From contig JAMPHT010000026.1 of assembly GCA_023663285.1 (NCBI GenBank), positions 1 to 43,629 on the forward strand: DNA of 43,629 nt, given 5' to 3'. The stretch is from Bacillota bacterium (GTDB taxonomy: Bacteria; Bacillota; Clostridia; Lachnospirales; Lachnospiraceae). How positions within the stretch are numbered: the first letter of the stretch is position 1; every line of letters begins with the position of its first letter. The notes under the pieces are model-generated. The model did not search any database and had not been told where the DNA came from. It saw nothing but the letters and a program-made list of their open reading frames with translations. The position numbers and the translations under genes are program-made. Below, piece by piece: positions 17,193-28,054 of this stretch.

Positions 17193-17428
17193 AAACTGCC
17201 TGATCCAATGGACTTTACCTCCTTCTTTATTCTGTTTTTTTCCGGTCTGTTTTTCCTGACTTCTTTTCTTCCATTTCTACCGTTGTGCTTTCTCACGAAT
17301 CTTTGTACCCTGTACTGTAACCTCCTGATTGGTGATTAGGAATCTGTTACTTTGCTTTCGTGTACTCACACATAATTTTCTTTCTCTTTATTTAATTGGA
17401 TGGAAGATTTTTCTTATCTCTTCTTGTT
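17154..17428 (-). ncRNA. Candidate small RNA or small-peptide transcript
   Basis: The perfect promoter at 17435-17463 would start a minus-strand transcript near 17428 that runs to the hairpin at 17154-17192, about 275 bases. It contains two strong Shine-Dalgarno-like sequences (AGGAGG at 17326-17321 and AAGGAGG just before 17217) but only tiny frames: MCEYTKAK (17373-17347), MEEKKSGKTDRKKTE (17274-17227), a 5-codon TTG frame (17208-17191) and a 40-residue Lys/Arg-rich GTG frame (17296-17174) whose nearest Shine-Dalgarno is too far away. No known RNA family is recognised. A transcript is likely; what it encodes is open. Confidence 0.4.
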
Positions 17429-17434
17429 GATTTT

Positions 17435-17463
17435 ATTATAGTGCAACAAAAATAATTTGTCAA
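17435..17463 (-). promoter_or_regulatory. Perfect-consensus sigma-A promoter facing an empty region
   Basis: On the minus strand TTGACA (17463-17458) and TATAAT (17440-17435) are exactly 17 bases apart. The ~45 bases upstream of the -35 (17464-17510) are A/T tracts that could act as an UP element. No protein gene lies downstream on this strand before the hairpin at 17192. Confidence 0.75.
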
Positions 17464-17652
17464 CACATTTTTTGAAAAAAATTAAAATTATTTTTAAACT
17501 GACATGGAAAGCACAAAATTGCCGGATAAAACAGAATAATAATCATAATATTCTGTCAAAGAAGTTCCGCCACAAATCGTTGCGCGTGTAAAAAGTAATG
17601 CTGTAAAAAGTAACGTAGCGTAAAGAGCAGGACATCCGGCTTCGCGGCCGTA

Positions 17653-17682
17653 TTGACAAACTTAGGGATATTCTGGTATTAT
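17653..17682 (+). promoter_or_regulatory. Promoter of the phosphodiesterase/ATPase operon
   Basis: Consensus TTGACA at 17653-17658 and TATTAT at 17677-17682 with an 18-base spacer. TG at 17674-17675 precedes the -10 as in an extended -10 element (TGGTATTAT). The transcript start would be about 44 bases before the gene at 17733. Confidence 0.65.
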
Positions 17683-17732
17683 TTGTTGAAGGGCAGAGTT
17701 TATACACAGAGTTTATACGCGGGGGATAAGCT

Positions 17733-20018
17733 ATGAGGGATGTATATACGACGCTGCTGGTGATCTTTGCGGCAGCTATTTTTATCTGCAGCTGTGTAAT
17801 TGGCAGACGTGATAAACGCCCGCTGACGAAGGCCATACGTTACATAATGATTGCGGCACCCTGTACCATGGCCGCTTATGCGGCGGCGCTGATCGCGCCC
17901 ACTTTATTCTCGGCAGAGTTGATGTACGCCATATACTATACGGTGTCGGATGTGCTGCTGATCTGTATGCTGCTTTATGCGCTGAAGTATACCAATGTCT
18001 ATGAGATGCGGACTGTGCAGAAGGCGGTTCTTTATTCGATAGTTGCGGTAGACGGCGTGCTGATGCTGCTGAATGTCTTTACGGAGAAGGTATTTATTTT
18101 CCACTGCGGTCTGATGGAGGATGCGGGTACTTTCTTTTACGGCATCGGAGAGCGCGGCGGTCTGTATAATTTCCACAGGTTTATCATATACGGAATGGTG
18201 GTGCTGATCGTGCTGCCCCTGGTGGTAAAGATCGTGAAATCGCCGGTGATGTACCGCAAAAAATTCTGGCTTACCCTGATCAGCCTTTTGATCATTATTG
18301 CCGCCAATGTGCTTTATCTGGTAATGGATCTGGAGATAGACTTTTCCGTGCTTACCTACGGCATTATGGCGCTGGCGATCTATTATTTCAATGTGATATA
18401 TGTTCCCCAGGGTCTGGTAGAGGGGCTGTTGTCCTCCAGTATCAAGAATATGGACGACAGCGTGATATGCTTTGACCTGGAGGGTAACTGCGTCTATGCC
18501 AACTCTGTGGCCTACGGCTTTTTCAAGGCGGAGAGTTCCGCACCCTTTGAGGATTATTACAGGGAGTGGATGAACGGCAGGCAGCTTGCCGATGCGGAGG
18601 ATGCGGAGTGGAAGGAGACCAGGGAGGTAAATTCCGCGAAGAGATACTATGACGTGAGCTTCAAGCGGCTGTGCGACAGCGGTGAAAACTGCGTGGGCTG
18701 CTTTTTTAAGATGCACGACGAGACGGTAGAGGTGGAAAAGCTGGCGGCGGAGCGGTTTCGTGCCACCCACGACCGCCTGACGGGAATCTATAATAAGGAG
18801 CATTTTTATGATGTGGTAGCGGACGTGGTGCGGGAGGCGGAGCCGGGAACCTACTGCATGGTCTGCTCCGATATCAAGAATTTTAAGCTGGTGAACGATA
18901 TTTTCGGCATCAACGTGGGGGATGAGGTGCTGATAAACATTGCAGACACACTTAAGAGGATGGCAGGCCCCGGTTCCGTTTTCGGCAGGATCTCAGGGGA
19001 CAGATTTGCCATATGTATGCCCAGGGAACGCTTTGATCCGGAGGTTTTTGCCGGTGAGATCCGTCGTATCGGGGAAATGAGCGGCACATCCACCTACCGC
19101 ATTTGTATGCACGTGGGCGTCTATGACATTGTGGACAGGGACATAGCGGTCTCCGTTATGTGCGACAGGGCTTATATGGCTATAAAGACTATCAAATCCA
19201 GCCTTGCGGACGTGATAGCTCATTATGATGAGGGGATCCGGGAGAGCACTGTAAGCGAGCAGAAGCTGACGGGAGAGTTTGGCGCCGCCCTTGAGGACGG
19301 CCAGTTCTGCTTTTACATTCAGCCCCAGGTGTCCGTCAGGGGAAAGGTTTTGGGGGGCGAAGCGCTGGTGCGTTGGATCCACCCTGAGCGGGGGCTGGTC
19401 CCGCCCATAGAGTTTATCGGGATACTGGAGAAAACGGGCCTGATCTGTAAGCTGGATATGTACATATGGGAGCAGGCATGTAAGAAGCTGCGGGAGTGGA
19501 AGGACAGAGGGCTTACGGATTACCATATTTCCGTGAACATTTCCCCCAAGGACTTCTATTTCGCGGATATATATAAGGTGTTTACGGGGCTTGTGGAAAA
19601 ATATGAGTTAAAGCCCCGCAATCTGCGGCTGGAAATCACGGAAAGCGCCATCATGAGTGATTTTGAAAAGCAGCTGGTGCTGATCCAGAGGCTGCAGGAG
19701 TATGGTTTCCTGGTGGAGATGGACGACTTCGGAAGCGGCTACTCCTCTCTGAATATGCTCAAGGATATGCCGGTGAATACCCTTAAGGTGGACATGGGCT
19801 TCTTAAGGCAGACGAATCATCAGGAGCGCAGCAGGACGATCCTCAAGATGATCATCTCCCTGTCTAAGCAGCTTGGCATGGAAGTGATCACGGAGGGCGT
19901 TGAGACCGGGGAGCAGGTGGATTTCCTGACAGATATAGGCTGCGATATTTTCCAGGGCTATTATTTTGCAAAGCCCATGCCGGTCAGCGAGTTTGAACAG
20001 AAATATTTTGACAGGTAA
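17733..20018 (+). CDS. Membrane c-di-GMP phosphodiesterase: 7TM sensor, PAS-like, degenerate GGDEF, EAL
   Basis: 761 residues. The first ~225 form a multi-helix membrane sensor like the 7TM region of some histidine kinases. A PAS-like domain follows (about 235-335, DDSVICFDLEGNCVYANS), then a GGDEF domain (about 340-500) whose active-site loop reads ISGDRF instead of GGDEF, so cyclase activity is unlikely. The EAL domain (about 510-760) looks catalytic: E543-A-L, NISPKDF, EITES, D664-D665-FGSGYS, LKVD, E721-GVET and QGYYFAKP are all present. It should hydrolyse c-di-GMP to pGpG. The atpB start lies 37 bases downstream with no terminator between, so it appears to be the first gene of the F-ATPase transcript. 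Confidence 0.9.
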   Translation: MRDVYTTLLVIFAAAIFICSCVIGRRDKRPLTKAIRYIMIAAPCTMAAYAAALIAPTLFSAELMYAIYYTVSDVLLICMLLYALKYTNVYEMRTVQKAVLYSIVAVDGVLMLLNVFTEKVFIFHCGLMEDAGTFFYGIGERGGLYNFHRFIIYGMVVLIVLPLVVKIVKSPVMYRKKFWLTLISLLIIIAANVLYLVMDLEIDFSVLTYGIMALAIYYFNVIYVPQGLVEGLLSSSIKNMDDSVICFDLEGNCVYANSVAYGFFKAESSAPFEDYYREWMNGRQLADAEDAEWKETREVNSAKRYYDVSFKRLCDSGENCVGCFFKMHDETVEVEKLAAERFRATHDRLTGIYNKEHFYDVVADVVREAEPGTYCMVCSDIKNFKLVNDIFGINVGDEVLINIADTLKRMAGPGSVFGRISGDRFAICMPRERFDPEVFAGEIRRIGEMSGTSTYRICMHVGVYDIVDRDIAVSVMCDRAYMAIKTIKSSLADVIAHYDEGIRESTVSEQKLTGEFGAALEDGQFCFYIQPQVSVRGKVLGGEALVRWIHPERGLVPPIEFIGILEKTGLICKLDMYIWEQACKKLREWKDRGLTDYHISVNISPKDFYFADIYKVFTGLVEKYELKPRNLRLEITESAIMSDFEKQLVLIQRLQEYGFLVEMDDFGSGYSSLNMLKDMPVNTLKVDMGFLRQTNHQERSRTILKMIISLSKQLGMEVITEGVETGEQVDFLTDIGCDIFQGYYFAKPMPVSEFEQKYFDR

Positions 20019-20054
20019 AAATACAGGAAGTGTTTGGAAAAGGAGGAATCAGGT

Positions 20055-20900
20055 GTGTGCAGGAAAAAACGCATAGCAGGTCTTGCCATATGGATCGGCA
20101 TTATGCTGGCGCTGCTTGTGGGCGTGTTCTTGACCGGCAGTTCGGCAGCCAGACAGGAATCGATCAAGGAAGCTATGAAGGATGCCGTACTGCATGAGTC
20201 AAACAAGATAAGCCTGTTTGGAATAAAGGATGTAAATCCGGCGCTTATTTCGGCTTTTACCCTTACGGTCGTCCTGCTGCTGATCGCAGCCTGCATCCGT
20301 ATCCTTGTCATTCCGAGATTTAAGTATATTCCGGGGAAATTTCAGCTTTTACTGGAACAGGCGGTGGGCTTTTTTGATGACCTTGCAAAGTCAAACAGCC
20401 CGCACAGGAACAGATTCCTGGGCGCATATGTCTTTGCGGCGGGCGTTTATATTTTCATCGGGACGCTGTTTGAACTGTTTGGAATACAGGGCGTTACAAC
20501 GGAAGGAGCGTCGATCGCCCTGCCGGCTCCGCTTTCTGATATCAACGGGGCTATCTCAATGGGCTGCTTATCTTACCTGGTGATCTTGTCGGGAGGTATT
20601 GCCGGAAACGGATTCCGGGGAGTCGGAAGCACATTAAAAGATTTTTCTCTGCCGATCTCCATGAGTTTTCGTCTTTTCGGGGCGCTGCTCAGCGGGCTGC
20701 TGGTAACGGAGCTTGTATACTTTTATATCCACTTAAGCTTTCTGCTTCCCGTGGCAGTGGGCATTATGTTTACATTGCTTCATGCGTTGATCCAGACCTA
20801 TGTGCTGACCATGCTTACGGCGCTCTTTTACGGAGAGGTATCTGAGCCCCATGAGAAAAAAGTAAAAAACAAACGAAGGAAAAAGCAGGCATTGACCTGA
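20055..20900 (+). CDS. atpB: F-type ATPase subunit a
   Basis: Membrane stator subunit of Fo that forms the ion half-channels beside the c ring. 281 residues from the GTG at 20055, preferred because AGGAGG (20041-20046) is eight bases upstream; a TTG at 20034 is an alternative. The essential arginine lies in SMSFRLFGALLSG and the conserved glutamine in LIQTYVLTMLTALFYG. Several hydrophobic helices are visible, with a basic C-terminal tail (KKVKNKRRKKQ). No atpI gene precedes it, and the phosphodiesterase gene occupies that place. It looks divergent from the housekeeping form but has the key residues. Confidence 0.93.
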   Translation: MCRKKRIAGLAIWIGIMLALLVGVFLTGSSAARQESIKEAMKDAVLHESNKISLFGIKDVNPALISAFTLTVVLLLIAACIRILVIPRFKYIPGKFQLLLEQAVGFFDDLAKSNSPHRNRFLGAYVFAAGVYIFIGTLFELFGIQGVTTEGASIALPAPLSDINGAISMGCLSYLVILSGGIAGNGFRGVGSTLKDFSLPISMSFRLFGALLSGLLVTELVYFYIHLSFLLPVAVGIMFTLLHALIQTYVLTMLTALFYGEVSEPHEKKVKNKRRKKQALT

Positions 20901-20916
20901 AAAGGAGGTTATTGAA

Positions 20917-21273
20917 ATGAAGTCGATGGTAAAGAAGCTTTCTGCAGTGATAATGTTGATCATGGTGCTGTTTATGGTTCCGATTCCGGTATCTGCCGCG
21001 GAAGCGGGCGCATCCGAAGCGGCGGAGGCTGTGGAGGCAGATACGGATTCCGGCAGCAGTAAGGCATGGGCGGCAGCAGTGTGCGTGGGACTGCCTGCAG
21101 CCGTGGCGACTATTGGGATGGCATGGGCCATTTCAAAGTCCTCGGAGGGCATATCCAGACAGCCGGAGGCGGACGGGAAGATCCGTACAAGCCTGATGCT
21201 GGGCCTGGTATTCATTGAAACAGCTATTATCTATGCGTTGATCATTGCCATATTGATCATCTTCGTTTTGTAG
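20917..21273 (+). CDS. atpE: F-type ATPase subunit c with N-terminal signal peptide
   Basis: Ring subunit of Fo. At 118 residues it is longer than the usual 70-90. The first 27 residues look like a cleavable signal peptide (KK, hydrophobic core, VSA before AEAG), followed by an acidic linker (about 28-48). The hairpin has helix 1 (about 50-72), the conserved loop RQPEA (81-85) and helix 2 with the ion-binding carboxylate E101 in FIETAIIY. The E-T pair resembles sodium-type subunits, but the helix-1 position usually holding glutamine in those is methionine, so ion choice is unresolved. The glycine repeat normal in helix 1 is mostly missing. AAAAGGAGG precedes the ATG. Confidence 0.88.
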   Translation: MKSMVKKLSAVIMLIMVLFMVPIPVSAAEAGASEAAEAVEADTDSGSSKAWAAAVCVGLPAAVATIGMAWAISKSSEGISRQPEADGKIRTSLMLGLVFIETAIIYALIIAILIIFVL

Positions 21274-21298
21274 CAGGTTTTGGAAAGGCGTGGTTATT

Positions 21299-21748
21299 AT
21301 GAATATCCCTTTAAATATAGACTGGCAGCAGATACTGCTTCATTTATTCAATTTTGTCATTTTGTCGGGAGGCTTATATTTTCTTCTTTACAAACCGGTA
21401 AAAAGCTTTATGGATCAGAGAGCCGCCTATTATCAGGGAATGGACAAGGCCGCCGCGGACAGGCTGGAGCAGCTCAAGGCGCAGGAGCAGGAGTACAGGA
21501 GACGTTTGGAGGGCGCGGAGCTGGAGATCAGCCGCAAAAAGGAACAGGCGGCCAGGGAAGCTGAAAAAGCGGCGGAAACGATTTTGAAGGAAGCCAATGA
21601 ACAGAAGGGGCAGATCATTGCGGAGGCGCAAAGAGAGGCTGCACATGAGAAAGAAAAAATGCTCCAGGCTGCAAAAGAAGAGATCGTAGAGCTGGCGCTG
21701 GCCGCCACTGAAAAAATGCTTCATGGGGAGGCGGTATCCCATGAATGA
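21299..21748 (+). CDS. atpF: F-type ATPase subunit b
   Basis: Peripheral-stalk subunit, 149 residues. One N-terminal membrane helix (about 12-33, LLHLFNFVILSGGLYFLLY) is followed by a long charged coiled coil (AAADRLEQLKAQEQEYRRRL and onward) ending in ELALAATEKML. ATG 21299 is used with GGAAAGG ten bases upstream; the frame is open from a GTG at 21290. It overlaps atpA by eight bases, which leaves no room for the atpH (delta) gene that usually sits between b and alpha. Confidence 0.9.
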   Translation: MNIPLNIDWQQILLHLFNFVILSGGLYFLLYKPVKSFMDQRAAYYQGMDKAAADRLEQLKAQEQEYRRRLEGAELEISRKKEQAAREAEKAAETILKEANEQKGQIIAEAQREAAHEKEKMLQAAKEEIVELALAATEKMLHGEAVSHE

Positions 21749-23309
21749 AAAGATGATGGACGAACAGCTTGACCGGTTGAAAACTATGTGGTCGGAGCTT
21801 ACTGCGCAGGAGGGCGATATCATCCCCCTTATGCAGGAAGCGGTAAAGAACTGGGTGCCCTCTGACATGGCGCAGGAGAGAGGGATCGTCCTGACTGTGG
21901 GAGACGGCATTGCCACCGTGGGCGGCCTGGGAAACGTTACCTATGGCGAAATACTGATTTTTTCAAACAACATCAGAGGCATGGTGCAGGACTTAAAACG
22001 CGGGGAGATCGGCTGTATCCTTTTTGGCGACGAGCAGGATATATATGAGGGAAGTGTGGTAAAAAGGACGGGTAAAACGGCAGGCATTCCGGTGGGCGAT
22101 TTATTTTTGGGACGGGTGATCGACGCCCTTGGCAATCCCATCGACGGCCGCGGGAAAATACATGGCGACGGATATCGTCCCGTGGAAGCTCCTGCGCCGG
22201 GAATCATTGACAGGCAGCCGGTGGATCGTCCCATGGAAACAGGGCTTCTGGCTATTGACGCCATGTTTCCCATTGGCCGCGGACAGCGGGAGCTGATCAT
22301 CGGAGACCGACAGACGGGCAAGACGGCCATTGCGCTGGATACTATTCTGAATCAAAAGGGAAAAGGTGTCATCTGTATTTATGTGGCCATCGGTCAAAAG
22401 GCGTCTTCCGTGGCGCAGCTTGTGGAAACACTCAAAAAGCATGACGCCATGAAATACTCTATCGTTGTAGCTGCGACTGCCGGTGACGCCGCCCCTCTGC
22501 AGTATATTGCGCCCTATGCAGGATGCGCCTTGGGAGAATACTTTATGGGGAAGGGGAAAGATGTGCTGATCGTGTACGATGACCTTTCCAAGCACGCCAT
22601 AGCTTACCGGGCGCTCAGTCTGCTTCTGGAACGTTCTCCGGGGCGTGAGGCTTATCCGGGTGATGTCTTTTATCTGCATTCCCGTCTGCTGGAACGTTCC
22701 GCACAGCTGTCGGAGGAGCTGGGGGGCGGCAGCATGACGGCGCTGCCAATTGTGGAGACCCAGGCGGGCGACGTTTCTGCTTATATCCCCACAAATATTA
22801 TTTCAATTACGGACGGTCAGATATTCCTTGAAAGCTCTCTTTTCTTTGCAGGCCAGAGGCCGGCAGTCAACGTGGGCCTGTCCGTGTCCCGTGTGGGCGG
22901 GAATGCGCAGACAAAGGCGATGAAAAGGGCGGCGGGGGATATACGTCTGGAGCTGGCGCAGTATCGGGAAATGGAAGTGTTCATGCAGTTTTCCAGCGAC
23001 CTGGATGAAGTGACCAAACGCCAGCTTGCTTTCGGCCAGGGGCTGATGGAGCTTTTGAAGCAGGCACAATACTGTCCCTTAAAGCAGGTAGACCAGGTGA
23101 TCCTTCTGACAGCGGCGCTGAATCATGTGATGCAGAACGTTTCCATTCGTAGAATTCCGGAATTTGGGAAAGGTCTGATCGCATATGTAAAGGAGCAGCT
23201 TCCTGACGTCTGCATGGAGATCGAGAAGAGCGGGGCGCTTACGGATGATGGCAGGGAAAGGATACTTGAAGTATCGAGACAATACCGGAATACGGTAAAA
23301 GAAGAATAA
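21741..23309 (+). CDS. atpA: F-type ATPase subunit alpha
   Basis: Regulatory nucleotide-binding subunit of F1, 522 residues. Motifs: GDRQTGKTAIA (P-loop), VVYDDLSKHAIAYR (Walker B region), VETQAGDVSAYIPTN, and SVSRVGGNAQTKAMKR with the conserved arginine. The first ~50 residues (EKMMDEQLDRLKTMWSELTA...) do not look like the canonical N-terminal helix (xxEEISxxIxxxI) that binds subunit delta; the conserved part begins at VGDGIATVGGL about 18 residues later than in typical alphas. With the missing delta gene, this suggests a differently built peripheral stalk. ATG 21741 has GGGGAGG nine bases upstream. Confidence 0.95.
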   Translation: MNEKMMDEQLDRLKTMWSELTAQEGDIIPLMQEAVKNWVPSDMAQERGIVLTVGDGIATVGGLGNVTYGEILIFSNNIRGMVQDLKRGEIGCILFGDEQDIYEGSVVKRTGKTAGIPVGDLFLGRVIDALGNPIDGRGKIHGDGYRPVEAPAPGIIDRQPVDRPMETGLLAIDAMFPIGRGQRELIIGDRQTGKTAIALDTILNQKGKGVICIYVAIGQKASSVAQLVETLKKHDAMKYSIVVAATAGDAAPLQYIAPYAGCALGEYFMGKGKDVLIVYDDLSKHAIAYRALSLLLERSPGREAYPGDVFYLHSRLLERSAQLSEELGGGSMTALPIVETQAGDVSAYIPTNIISITDGQIFLESSLFFAGQRPAVNVGLSVSRVGGNAQTKAMKRAAGDIRLELAQYREMEVFMQFSSDLDEVTKRQLAFGQGLMELLKQAQYCPLKQVDQVILLTAALNHVMQNVSIRRIPEFGKGLIAYVKEQLPDVCMEIEKSGALTDDGRERILEVSRQYRNTVKEE

Positions 23310-23321
23310 GGAGCGGTGGCG

Positions 23322-26073
<2,752 letters not shown>

Positions 26074-26096
26074 GGCAGGCGTGTCTCGGATTGGTG

Positions 26097-27950
26097 ATGC
26101 AGATGGAAAAATGGTATGTGGCGGCAAAGAAAGCGGACTTTGACAAATGGGCGGCGGAATTTCAGATCAGTCCCGTGCTGGCAAGAATTTTGCGGAACCG
26201 GGATCTGACGGAGGAAGCGCAGGTCAGAAGGTTCCTTAAGGGAACACTGGAGGACTGCTATTCCCCCTGGCTTATGAAGGATATGGAGAAGGCGGTGACG
26301 CTTGTAACGGAGGCGGTGGAGCAGGGGATATCTATCCGGGTCATCGGAGATTATGACGTGGACGGTATCTGCTCCACCTATATTTTGACAAAGGGCTTCC
26401 GGCTGCTTGGCGCGAAGGCGGATGCGGCGATCCCCCATCGCATCCATGACGGCTACGGCTTAAATGCTTCTCTGATCGAGGAAGCGAGGCAGGACGGCAT
26501 AGGGCTCATCGTCACCTGCGACAACGGCATTGCGGCCGCCGCCCAGATCGAACTGGCAAATACCTATGGCGTCCGGGTGGTGGTCACCGATCACCATGAG
26601 GTCCCCTTTCAGGAGGAGCAGGATGAGGCCGGAAATATTGTCAAAAGAGAGCTTCTGCCCCCCGCCATGGCGGTCATTGACCCCAAGCAGGAGCAGTGCA
26701 GCTATCCCTTTCCGGGTATCTGCGGGGGAGTGGTGGCTTATAAGCTGATACAGGCGATAGGGGAGAGGACGAAGCATCCCGGACTGGAAGAGGCTATGGA
26801 GGAGTTCCTGGAATTTGCGGCTCTGTCTACCGTCTGCGACGTGATGGAGCTGAAGGATGAGAACAGGATACTGGTCAGGGAGGGGCTGAAGCGCCTCAAA
26901 ATCACCCGGAACCAGGGACTGCGGGCGCTGATGGAGGTCAATCAGCTGGAACCGGCAGGCTTAAATGTCTATCATCTGGGCTTTGTCATAGGTCCCTGCC
27001 TGAACGCTACAGGACGGCTGGACACTGCCAGGCGGGCGCTGGAGCTTCTGCAGAGCGGCACAAAGCAGGAAGCCTTCGGGCTGGCAAGGGAACTGAAGGA
27101 AATGAATGACAGCCGTAAGAGCCTGACCCTGAAAGGGGTAGAGGCGGCGGAGGAATATATCAGAGAGCATCATTTGGAGCAGGACAAGGTGATGGTCATT
27201 TTCCTGCCCTCGGTGCATGAGAGCCTGGCGGGAATCGTTGCAGGGAGGATACGGGAGCGATATGAGCATCCGGTGTTTATTCTGACCAGGGGGGAGGAAG
27301 GGGTCAAAGGCTCCGGACGCTCCATTGAAGGGTATCATATGTATAATGCCATGGTGCAGGTGAAGAAATACTTTTCAAGGTTCGGCGGCCATGCCATGGC
27401 GGCGGGGCTGTCCATGGTATCTGAGCTGCCTGCAGAGGAGAACGGCGTGACAGAGGAAACGCCTGCAGCCGTAGAAACATCTGCGGAGGAAAAGATAATA
27501 GAGGATTTCCGCCGGGAGATCAATGCAAGATGCGGGCTGCAGGAGAAAGATTTTGCCGTCAGGGTACATATTGACGTGCCCATGCCCATGGATTACGGCA
27601 CAGAGGCGCTGGCGGAGGAGCTGAATCTGCTGGAGCCCTTCGGGGTGGGAAACCCCAGGCCGCTGTTTGCGGAGAAGGATCTGCTTTTCCTGGCGGGTTA
27701 TAAGATGGGGGCAAAGAAAAACTGTGCCAGATATACGGTACAGACCTCAGGGGGAAGCCGGAAGCAGCTGGTATATTTCGGGGATCTGGAGAGGTTCGGA
27801 GGCTTCCTGGAGGAAAAGTACGGTCCGGGGAGCGAAGAGGCGCTGTACGCCGGGCAGGCGCAGTTGAAGGTGTCCGTGGTCTATCAGCTGGGGACGAATA
27901 CCTACAGGGGAAAGACGGAATTACAGTATGTGATGCAGTATTATTGCTGA
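26097..27950 (+). CDS. recJ: Single-stranded-DNA-specific exonuclease RecJ
   Basis: 5'-3' exonuclease on single-stranded DNA in recombination and mismatch repair, 617 residues. DHH-family motifs: IGDYDVDGICST (motif I), CDNGIAA (motif II), TDHHEVPF (motif III DHH), and the DHHA1 region with GSGRSIEGYHMYNAM and FGGHAMAAGLSM. The oligonucleotide-binding domain includes LLEPFGVGNPRPLF. The start is uncertain among TTG 26091, GTG 26094, ATG 26097 and ATG 26103, none with a strong ribosome site. It follows atpC directly and appears to be the last gene of that transcript, closed by the hairpin at 27952-27995. Confidence 0.94.
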   Translation: MQMEKWYVAAKKADFDKWAAEFQISPVLARILRNRDLTEEAQVRRFLKGTLEDCYSPWLMKDMEKAVTLVTEAVEQGISIRVIGDYDVDGICSTYILTKGFRLLGAKADAAIPHRIHDGYGLNASLIEEARQDGIGLIVTCDNGIAAAAQIELANTYGVRVVVTDHHEVPFQEEQDEAGNIVKRELLPPAMAVIDPKQEQCSYPFPGICGGVVAYKLIQAIGERTKHPGLEEAMEEFLEFAALSTVCDVMELKDENRILVREGLKRLKITRNQGLRALMEVNQLEPAGLNVYHLGFVIGPCLNATGRLDTARRALELLQSGTKQEAFGLARELKEMNDSRKSLTLKGVEAAEEYIREHHLEQDKVMVIFLPSVHESLAGIVAGRIRERYEHPVFILTRGEEGVKGSGRSIEGYHMYNAMVQVKKYFSRFGGHAMAAGLSMVSELPAEENGVTEETPAAVETSAEEKIIEDFRREINARCGLQEKDFAVRVHIDVPMPMDYGTEALAEELNLLEPFGVGNPRPLFAEKDLLFLAGYKMGAKKNCARYTVQTSGGSRKQLVYFGDLERFGGFLEEKYGPGSEEALYAGQAQLKVSVVYQLGTNTYRGKTELQYVMQYYC

Positions 27951-27951
27951 G

Positions 27952-27995
27952 AAAGCCTGCGTGGTGACCGATTGGGTCATAACACAGGCTTTTTT
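27952..27995. terminator. Terminator between convergent recJ and rqcH
   Basis: AAAGCCTG (27952-27959) pairs with CAGGCTTT (27985-27992), with an inner TGACC/GGGTCA stem, followed by a run of six Ts on the plus strand. On the minus strand the A-run gives the reverse transcript a U-rich end too, so it may serve both genes. Confidence 0.8.
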
Positions 27996-28054
27996 GTGGA
28001 AAGAGCGGCAGTATGGATTTTGGTAGAAAACATCGCTGGCTTTGTATTCTGGAT

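Larger units (their letters stand above)
17021..17732. other. 712-base region without a recognised protein gene
   Basis: Between the beta-domain protein and the phosphodiesterase no convincing gene is seen on either strand. A weak 80-codon plus-strand frame at 17017-17259 lacks a good ribosome site. The region becomes strongly AT-rich from about 17380 to 17520. It holds a 12-bp hairpin (17154-17192), a perfect-consensus minus-strand promoter (17435-17463) and the phosphodiesterase promoter (17653-17682). Confidence 0.7.

Noticed and set aside
17017-17259. 80-codon plus-strand frame overlapping the end of the 625-residue gene
   Set aside because: It has no ribosome site and an unusual composition, and it contains the 12-bp hairpin at 17154-17192. 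The opposite strand has a strong promoter instead.
17154-17428. 6S RNA, SRP RNA or tmRNA as identity of the orphan transcript
   Set aside because: No 6S-like long near-palindrome, no SRP GNAR tetraloop helix and no tRNA-like ends were found; only one terminal hairpin is visible.
21714-21748. Hidden delta (atpH) gene between b and alpha
   Set aside because: atpF and atpA overlap by eight bases, so no coding space exists.
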